Shown: piece after piece, positions 56,424 through 64,000 of the stretch | Position numbering within the stretch: the first letter of the stretch is position 1 | How the letters are laid out: every line of letters starts with the position of its first letter | DNA from: Trichosanthes cucumerina | Taxonomy: Eukaryota; Streptophyta; Magnoliopsida; Cucurbitales; Cucurbitaceae | Assembly: GCA_036507285.1 (NCBI GenBank) | Contig: CM071835.1 | Location: 45,597,501 to 45,661,500, forward strand | Length of the DNA stretch: 64,000 nt | Reading direction: 5' to 3' | Notes under the pieces: generated by a model | Seen by the model: only the letters and a program-made list of their open reading frames with translations | Databases searched by the model: none | Told to the model about the DNA's origin: nothing | Position numbers and translations under genes: made by a program

Positions 56424-57094
56424 GTAGGAATATTGTTTTATATTACTTGACCTGTGCACTTTCAGTAATGTAAATTTAAAGCATCATTTATTCCTTCGCT
56501 CACCTTGGAGGAACATCCCTCTTGCATTCTTGTAATAAAGAAACATCTAAAAAATTTATTATTAGTAGTTTGTTAGTTTACCTTGTTTTTACTAATTAAA
56601 TTTTATAGCTCTAATAAATTAAATTTACATTGAATTGGAAGCATGAATGAAAAGTTTTCTTCCAACAATTTTGTATTTGTATCTTTTTTGTGTTGGTTTT
56701 TCTAGATCACAAGTCAAGTAAAATGAGGCAGCAGAATGACAGAGGGCTTGCCAAGGCTAAAAAAGCTGAGGTTGACCAACCCAAAGTACATTTTTAATTA
56801 CTTGATCTTCATGAAGCAACACTTATAAGCTCACACACAAGGGATAAAACACAGTATCATGCAAGGAAGAGGTTGAGGTGTCTCTCATTAACCCCAAAGC
56901 TCTTGCATACTAAGCTTTAGTCAAATTCAAAAAGAGAATCACCTCAAGTTCGATCTTCTGGTGAGCCAAAACTCTAAAGAGTCGAGTTGATCATCCCAAG
57001 AAAATACCTAAAATTAAGAGCCCACCTCAGAACGAGCCGAATTTAACATTTCGAAATCGATTGGTTCTGTGATTTGTAGACTGGTATAGTGTAT
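56424..57094. other. Unassigned spacer, possibly CACTA-derived
   Basis: AT-rich. A short reading stretch at about 56727-56790 (MRQQNDRGLAKAKKAEVDQ) could be a host or CACTA exon remnant, since transposase sequence stops just before the inserted block at 49130, but I cannot confirm this. No other signal is visible. Confidence 0.35.
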
Positions 57095-57712
57095 TGAAGG
57101 GAATCGAATCCCCGTGAACAGCGGAAACGTGATTTTAAAGATCAATTGCTTGTTTATTTTGGTTTAATCCAAATACAAATACATTGGGTAAAAAACAGAG
57201 AATAAGCACTATTTAATCTAATTAAAGCATGGATTCTAGACTGCAAACATGTTGTGTAATTTTTACACTAAAAGTAAGAAATTATCTTTGTAGTTTTACA
57301 ATCTCCACAACAATTCCTTGCTCCTTGGAATCTACAGCAACACAACAACAAGGTTCTTCTCTGTTCCAATAGAACACTACCAACAGGATAAACTTTCTAT
57401 CCTCTGGATTCTACTTTAGACCACTCGTTGGTGGGAAGGAGCCAACAAATTGGAAGTAGGAAAGAGAATTGTTTTAGAGAGTTTTTTATCAGCAATTCCT
57501 TAATTGCTCATCCATCGATACGCCACAACCTTCTTCCAAATGTGAAGAAGAAGGCTTTAGAGGGCAACTCCTCACTCCCTATCGATAGGGAGTTGAGGGA
57601 GTTGTGGGAATGTGTCAAAGTGACACGTTTCCATTATTAAAATAATAAATAATTAAACAATTTAATTATTATTAATTAAATAATTAAATAAAATATAAAT
57701 AATTAAATCTTA

Positions 57713-57772
<60 letters not shown>

Positions 57773-59148
57773 AATCAAATAAAATTTAATCAAAATCATA
57801 TTAAATATCCTATATTTAAATACGATTAAATCATATTTAATCATTTTCCCTCTAACCTATAGTTTTAATGCACATCTTATGTACATTAAATTTTAACCTA
57901 TAGTTTTAAAATAATAATCTCATTCACATTTAAATTAATATTTGTACTCTTTCAAATATTTAATTCTCTCATCTAATTTAATATGAATCATATTCACATT
58001 AAATTTATAATATAAAGTTCAAAAACATTATATTATAATGTATCTATATACATTAACGTTTATTCCCAAATTGAATTTGAACATTTCAAATCCAAACGAT
58101 CTAAGAACCCTTTACGATCTAGAAGGTGGACCTAATGGACCTACAGATTAGAAGCTCCAACGATACGAGATTACTTGGTTAATCTCATTAACCTCATAAT
58201 CAACATTCGTTAACTGCAGGAACACTCCACTAAAGTCCCACAGCTACACTCTTTTCACTGCAAATATATTTATGTGTCCACGGATATTGACCAATAACAG
58301 CAAGTCAATCATTCACGAATGTTCGTAACACCAGTTGGGTCAAATTACCGTTTTACCTCTGAATTACATCTCTTACCTCAAGTACCAATGCTTCTCTAAT
58401 GAACAATCTGTTTGTGGTCCTACCAACAAACAGATGTCCGTCTCGGGCCAATGAGAGGGTCGAGCCCTTTGTTCAAGTACCGGAGACACCACTTAAGGGA
58501 ACATTCATCTACTTACCCTAATAGGCGGGAAAGAGTGAATTCCATCTTGTTAAGTTAAGTCCCCAGCCGCTCACTCGGTCTTGTCCCCAAGAAGGTAGGC
58601 ATATTGAGTTGGCGAATCTGGCCACTCTCACCCATACTAGTCAAAGGGCAATCCCTCGCAAATAGGAGTTCGTAACCTGCTCATGATTTAGATCAAGTTG
58701 CCTAGGTCATCCTAGTGAAATAGAAAACCTAACTACTCATTGCAGTTACATCTAGCAGTTGCTATTCTGCGGTCTCGTCTTATGCAATCTCATCACATAG
58801 GATATCCCCACTCACATGTCGTCTACACGAACACGCTAGAATCACTGTGATTGTATCAAATACAAAGTGGGTCATATCCATAGTATTACCAAGGTAAGGT
58901 ACCCAAACCTTATCCCCTTACTATAGACCCTTTAGGTTGTATCTCGAACTGAGATCCTTTATATATACACCACATTCAGTTCAAGAGACATTTTACAACC
59001 TTGGTTGTTAGTTTATTGGATTTAGGGTGAATACAAGGGCAATACTGTAGTTAATGAACAAGAACGTTTTATTGAAAATAATAACTCTTTATTACAATAC
59101 TTAGAACAAAAATTACAAACTACGAGTTTTAGGGCACAAACCCCAACA
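57095..59148 (-). repeat. Solo Copia LTR
   Basis: A 2054-bp LTR related to those at 17914-19834 and 25844-27793, in the same minus orientation, from TGAAGGGAATCG to AAACCCCAACA. No internal Copia sequence adjoins it on either side. The flanks are TGTAT (57090-57094) and TGTTT (59149-59153), a duplication with one mismatch. This is the signature of LTR-LTR recombination that removed the interior. Confidence 0.8.
57719..57769. repeat. (TA)n microsatellite in the solo LTR
   Basis: About 25 uninterrupted TA units inside an AT-rich part of the LTR. The sister LTRs at 18490 and 26420 have no such run at the matching place. Confidence 0.95.
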
Positions 59149-59263
59149 TGTTTGTCGTGGAATTCTTGCATAGAAGTGGAAGGGATTTGGTCAACATGAC
59201 AGAGATTTGGTCAACATGGTAAAGAATTGAACAAATGTTATACCCATCATTAAAGATGCCAAC
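59149..59263. other. Short spacer between the solo LTR and a Gypsy remnant
   Basis: 115 bases without recognisable features, containing a local near-repeat (GGATTTGGTCAACATG and AGATTTGGTCAACATG). Confidence 0.5.
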
Positions 59264-59749
59264 TGACACGGTCACACTTGTTAAAAGGTCTCGACGTGAC
59301 TATAAGACACTTACTCTAACCCACGAGTAAGTCAGCCAACTCGAATTCGGATCTCTGATGGACCACAGGGCCTATCTCGTAACCTCCTCCCTCGTTCTTA
59401 TGGTAACGATTTGAGAAAACGAGGTTAGAGAGGATTTTTTGAAAACGATTGTAAAAGCATTTGAAAGCATTTTAAGAAAGTTCGTTATACGCTGGTAAGC
59501 AAGTAAATGAAAGCCACGACTTAACTTGCATATAACTCTTGGTAGGAAGAATTGGCGAACAGTCGTATCCCCATGTAGTACAAACTAAGAATTCTAGCTA
59601 TGACACCCTTGCACGTCAATTTGGCGAGGAATCCTACAGAAACAAAAATGCAAGGAAACTATCCTAACATACAACAACGACAAAGTAAAGGGAAAACAAG
59701 GTAAAAAGGGCTGGAATGGGCATGTGGCCACAAGCAACAAGCCCTAGAC
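59264..59749 (-). repeat. 3' LTR of the gutted Gypsy (truncated)
   Basis: About 486 bp alignable with 60805-61290, including CAGGAAACTATCC-like text, GGCGAGGA and a GGGCATG stretch. Its inner end is cut. Confidence 0.75.
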
Positions 59750-59859
59750 TTTTCTTTACTCACGTCACTTGTTAGGTCAAACAATCGTTCTACGACGACA
59801 TAAGCTTCAGACAAACTTTGTACCCTTTGTTCAGAAAGTTTGGACCTTGCCCATGGTTG

Positions 59860-60758
59860 TAACCCTTCAACAAAAGAAAAGACTTTGTCCTTCTCTGTTA
59901 TGTCTCGTCTAACATTAACGTAGCAAAGTGCTTGACATACTCCCGAATGGTTCTATCGTGTCTCAACTCACGCAACCTACATCTTGCCAATATCTCCATA
60001 TTTTCAGGGAAGAATTGCGAGCTTATTCTTGCTTCAACGTTTCCCACGTGTCAATGGTACAATACCCTTCTTGGACGTCCATATAACGCGTTATCCACCA
60101 TAAATTGGTGTCACCTGCTAGATGCATTGTTGCTAAGGTAACTTTCGATTCTTCCACCACTATGTATGTTGCCCTGAAATATTGCTCCATATCAAATATG
60201 AAGTTTTCAAGGGCTTCTATATCACAAAACCCATGAAAGGGTTTCGGTATAGGTACTTTGAGCTTGCTTGCTTGAGCTACACCCCCCAACTGGGGCTTGA
60301 TTTTCCACCACTCTCATGGTGACATTAACTCGGGTGTTCAAATCTGCAACCCCAGCCTTCAACTCTGCCACCTCTGCTCTCACGACTTCTATAGCAACTC
60401 TAACTTCATCAGTTAGGTCTACCATCATCTGAGCCATCAACTTTTGGGAGTTGTATAAACTCTCGACACGCTCCTCCATGCAGGCAAAATAGCGCAACGA
60501 GCTATCACCTCTCTCGAAATCACCATCTCATGTAGCTCTATCCTCGAGGGTCTCGACCCTCACCATCAATTCTCGAACGGGCATTCCATCTAGGCGGCCA
60601 GCTACCGCATCAATCTTTTCAGCTTTGATCGCAATCTCATCCAGACAAGATTCAAAAATCAACATCCTATTAGGAACTTCTACCAGGAAGGGCATTTTCC
60701 CCTCGATCTCGCTCGCCCAGTCAACATGGGGCTCGACAAAATTTTCTGTCACAGACAT
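59860..60758 (-). pseudogene. Gypsy gag remnant
   Basis: The start is at ATG 60758 (MSVTENFVEPHVDWASEIEG). Coiled-coil-like heptads follow (60497-60300: RVAIEVVRAEVAELKAGVAD), then the retrotransposon gag core (60289-60023: VPIPKPFHGFCDIEALENF, FDMEQYF, GDTNLWW). A stop lies near 60530 and a frame change near 60290. Downstream sequence to about 59860 still reads like the gag C-terminal half. No zinc knuckle or protease follows. Confidence 0.78.
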
Positions 60759-60791
60759 GATTACTGTATTCAGTTATGTAAGCCAATGTGT

Positions 60792-60802
60792 CTCTGATAC
60801 CA
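60792..60802 (-). other. Primer binding site of the gutted Gypsy
   Basis: The plus strand reads CTCTGATACCA, which is TGGTATCAGAG on the minus strand, two bases from the LTR. Confidence 0.85.
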
Positions 60803-60804
60803 AT

Positions 60805-61306
60805 TGACACGGTCGCACTTCTCAAAGGGTCTCGACGCAACCGTGCGACACTTACTCTCGTCCACGAATAAGTCAACCAACTCGAATTCAGATCGTCGGT
60901 AGCTCACAGGGCCTATCTTGCAACCTCCACCCTTGTTCTTGAGAAAACAGTTTTAGAAAACAGGGTTAAAGAGAGTTTGTGAAAACATTTAGAAAAATAT
61001 TTGAAAGCATTTTAAGAAAGTTCTTTATACGTTGGTAAGAAAATAAATGAAACCCACAACTTAACTAGCATATAACTCTTGGCAGGAAGAATTGACAAAC
61101 AATCATATCTCTCTTATAGTACAAACTAAGAATCCTAGCTATGACACTCTTGCACGTCAATTTGGCGAGGATTCATACGAAAACAAAAATGCAAGGAAAC
61201 TATCCTAACATGCAACAAGGACAAAGTAAAGGTAAATAAAGCTAAGAAGGGTTGAAACGGGCATGCGACCACTAGCAACAAGCCTTGGACAAGCATGATC
61301 GTGACA
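60805..61306 (-). repeat. 5' LTR of the gutted Gypsy
   Basis: TGACACGGTCGCACTTCTC to AAGCATGATCGTGACA. The outer end (61290-61306) is not present in the left copy. Confidence 0.7.
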
Positions 61307-62094
61307 ACAGATACCCAACCAAGTACCGAATGTTGGTTGGCATGGTGGATGTAATATTTTCTGATGTTGCTCAGCCAGATTAGGTTCACGCATTTTACTT
61401 CTTCTGATTGGTCTTATTATTATCTTATGTTTATAACATCACATTTGTTGGTATTGATGACATGGATTTTTGTTTTATATGAGAAGTAGAACCTTACTAT
61501 TAGGTTTTGTTTGATATCGTTTCTGTTTCTTGTTTCCTGTTTTTTGTTTCTTGTTTCTCATTTTTTAAGAATAAGAAACAAGAATATGTTTGATAACTTT
61601 TTTTATTTTTGTTCCTTGAAAACAAGAAATAGAAATAAAAATAGAAGGTTGTTTGATAATTATTTCTTATTTCTTGTTCTTATTTCTTCTCATTTTTTTA
61701 TAGTTTTAAAAGAATTTAATTATATAATATTAAATATATAACATGCATTAAAACATACAAAAATACAATTAATTATAAAAAAATATATTATCTACTACCA
61801 ATAAATCTTGATGCAAAATTAACCACAATAATAAAAGTAAATAAATAAAATTGTTTTATCATTCAAATGTTATCCAAATTTGATATGCATTGTTAACTCT
61901 TACTCAAGTCATTCGTCTTGATGTCGACTCAGATCAAACTCAATTACATTGCTAAATGTTGTGGTTGTAAAATATTAAAATTAAGTTAAATGCATATTTT
62001 AATAAGCAAAATTTATTTATTGCAGAGTTCTAACGGGTTCTTAGTGTACTAAAAATTAAAATAATATATATTGCAAAAACCAAAAACTAAAAAT
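61307..62094. other. AT-rich intergenic DNA with TTTCTTGTTTC-type low complexity
   Basis: 61505-61690 holds runs of TTTCTTGTTTC and their inverse (GAAACAAGAA, AAACAAGAAATAG), so it could fold into an imperfect hairpin. No clear ends or target duplication are visible, and no gene is supported. Confidence 0.45.
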
Positions 62095-62097
62095 TAA

Positions 62098-62403
62098 GGT
62101 CCCGTTTGATAACCATTTTGTTTTTGGTTTTTAGTTTTTGAAATTTAAATCTAAAAATACTACTTACACCAATGAGTTTATATGTCTTTTTACCTACTTT
62201 GTACCTATATTTTCAAAAACCAAGCCAACTTTTGAAAACTAAAAAAAAATAGCTTTCAAAAACTTGACTTTGTTTTTAGAACTTGGCTAAGAGTTCAAAT
62301 GTTTACTCAAGGGAGATGATCTCTATTGTAGAGAAATTAGGTAAACATAAGCTTAACTTTTAAGAACTAAAAACAAAAAACAAAATGGTTATCAAACGGG
62401 GCC
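62098..62403. mobile_element. Tourist-like MITE (PIF/Harbinger type)
   Basis: A 306-bp element with terminal inverted repeats of about 35 bases: GGTCCCGTTTGATAACCATT at the left, and its inverse AATGGTTATCAAACGGGGCC at the right. It is flanked by the 3-bp duplication TAA at 62095-62097 and 62404-62406. A TAA target and a GG(T/C)CC-type start are as in Tourist/Harbinger MITEs. It has no coding capacity. Confidence 0.82.
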
Positions 62404-62734
62404 TAAAACAATATATAAATACACATATAAAAAAAGGGACAGTTGGCTGAATAGTAAAATGGACCTAAAATATTCAAAATATAGCAAATTATTAAACTAT
62501 TTGCATATATGGAAAATTTTCGATGAAATTACTAAAAAGTTCATGCATATCTCTTTAGCCCAAATGAAAATTGTGATTCATCTTCCTTTATTTATTCCTC
62601 CAATTATCTTTAATTTTTTTTTTGTAATTTTGTGTGATTTCTTCTTCCTTTTTCCAACGTTTAGTCGATCAACTAAAGTCTAAATATCCTATGTTCAATC
62701 GATGTTCAACGTTCAACTTTTTATATAGTGATTG

Positions 62735-63685
62735 GAGTCTATCACTAATAGACTTCAATCACTGTCTTGTGATAGAAATCTATCAGTGATATAAGTTTAT
62801 CACTATCAGTGATAGACTTCCATTTCTCATATTTTATTATCAATGGGAGTAGTGCATGTTTGAAGTCTATCACTGATAGAAACATATATGTTAATTTCCA
62901 CAATTATTTGAATTATTAGAATTTTGAATCTTGAAAATACTAGGGTTAATACAGGTTAATTTTCATCCTTGAATAAGCTAGGGTATGCGATTAAAGTCTA
63001 TCACTAAAATGTTTATTTCATATATCACTATGATAAGATTATTACTAATATAAGTCTATCACTGATAGACCCCTAACGATGATAAAAGTCTATTAGCATA
63101 CAATTTCAAGTCTTACTTCAGTTGTACACTCTATTAGAATCTATCACTAATAGACTTTAAATTGTGATAAGAGTCTATCAATGATAGAATAACCTTGATA
63201 AAAATCTATCAGTTTACTTCATGTATTGTATTCTATATATCACGGTCTATCACTAGTAGACTTCTAACTGTGATAAGAGTTTATCTGTGATAGAAGTTTA
63301 GCACTAATAGAATCTAACTATGATAAGAAAGTCTATTAGTGATAGAAGTCACCGATAAGATACTAACTATGATAAAAGTCTATCAGCCTATTCCTTTCCA
63401 AACATTGCTTCAACATTGCATTATACAACATTCAATCACTCATAAACTTCTAATTGTGATAAGAATCTATTAGTGATAAAATATCACTAATAGATTTTGA
63501 ACTGGGATAAGTGTCTATTATGATGATTTCAATTTTTCTGATAGAGTTCAAGCCATAAGATAAGAGTCTATCGGGTATAGAAGTCTATCACCTATAAATT
63601 TTGAATAGTGATAAAAGTTTATTAGAGATAGAAGTCTATCACTGATAAATTCTTATAACAGTGATAAAAGTCTATCAGACTTCAA
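62735..63685. repeat. Interspersed array of TCTATCA/TGATAGA palindromic motifs
   Basis: Nearly 1 kb with about a dozen exact TCTATCA and about eight exact TGATAGA by eye, plus many one-base variants. They often pair as TCTATCACTGATAGA (about 62868-62882 and 63054-63069) or TCTATCACTAATAGA. They are spaced by tens of bases with connecting text such as GTGATAAGAGTCTATCA. The array is not a regular tandem repeat. It has high folding potential and no coding signal. Confidence 0.8.
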
Positions 63686-64000
63686 TCAAGGGTAAAATGG
63701 AAATTAAAAAACGTTATTTAAAAATTGTGCTACGCTTGTAATTTTTTTAAAAAAACTTGCTATATTTGCAAATAAGATCTCATATTTTGCTACCTATTAT
63801 AATTTTCCTATTAAAAAATCTAAAAACTAAAATTCAAATTATATATATATATATATATATACTGCAAAATAAAAATAAAATATAAGCATATCTATGGCGA
63901 AATTTAAAATTTAAAATAAAAAATAATATATAAATAAACTTATTCGAAATGACCATAATAAATAAATATAAAGATTGAAAAATTTCAAACTCAAAATTCA
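63686..64000. other. AT-rich end of the window with a short TA run
   Basis: Nothing coding is visible. A (TA)n run of about 10 units lies at 63840-63860. Confidence 0.5.

Larger units (their letters stand above)
59264..61306 (-). mobile_element. Gutted Gypsy retrotransposon with two LTRs and gag
   Basis: The left LTR (59264 to about 59749) and right LTR (60805-61306) both start TGACACGGTC on the plus strand. A tRNA-Met primer site lies at 60792-60802 and gag lies on the minus strand between them. Protease, RT and integrase are entirely missing. The left LTR loses homology after AAGCCCTAGAC, so its end was removed with pol. The right LTR end is placed at GTGACA on the evidence of the TG...CA rule only. 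I found no clean target duplication. Confidence 0.75.

Noticed and set aside
62459..62683. 74-codon frame between the MITE and the motif array
   Set aside because: AT-rich, no domain, ends in a poly(T)-driven hydrophobic stretch; no supporting context.
62735..63685. TCTATCACTGATAGA resembles the bacterial tet operator core
   Set aside because: The likeness covers only the palindrome core. The motif is repeated irregularly in AT-rich plant DNA with no TetR-like gene, so it is coincidence of a simple palindrome.

Overview
This window looks like plant nuclear DNA, most likely from a dicot. It is AT-rich and almost entirely transposable-element sequence. Copia and Gypsy LTR retrotransposons with initiator-Met tRNA primer sites, CACTA transposons and a Tourist-like MITE are all present. 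The Copia gag-pol resembles copies I associate with cucurbits, but that attribution is only a guess. I found one convincing non-transposon gene: a small putative secreted peptide gene on the minus strand at 31514-31756, with a signal peptide and a TATA box. Every transposon coding region is broken.

Layout. 1-1759 is AT-rich intergenic DNA. At 1760-2362 lies one end of a CACTA element with subterminal repeats. 2363-11763 is a complete but dead Copia element (E1, target duplication AACTC). 12220-17022 is a related, 3'-truncated Copia (E2). 17688-29254 is a short-LTR Copia (duplication AATCC) whose left LTR was later split by a larger minus-strand Copia at 17914-27793 (duplication AGCTA). 29255-32822 is the most ordinary stretch and holds the peptide gene. 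32823-34449 is an old Gypsy LTR fragment. A CACTA element starts at 34450; its transposase gene runs from 36385 to about 49120 and is split by a Tekay-like Gypsy element at 38471-48225 (duplication GGCAT). 49131-56423 is a scrambled block of Copia and Gypsy pieces in mixed orientation. 57095-59148 is a solo Copia LTR, and 59264-61306 a gutted Gypsy element. 61307-64000 holds a 306-bp Tourist-like MITE and an array of about 1 kb of TCTATCA/TGATAGA half-sites.

How the parts relate. E1, E2 and the 17.9-27.8 kb Copia resemble Angela/BARE-1-type elements: LTRs of 1.7-2 kb, a leader of about 2 kb and one gag-pol frame. All three carry GCGTTGCAACGC-type inverted repeats about 300-500 nt downstream of the primer site. 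E1 and E2 share the same internal gag deletion of roughly 145 codons, as expected for a parasitic lineage mobilised in trans. The palindromic leader motif combined with the gag deletion is the best candidate here for something undescribed; the secreted-peptide gene is the best candidate host gene.
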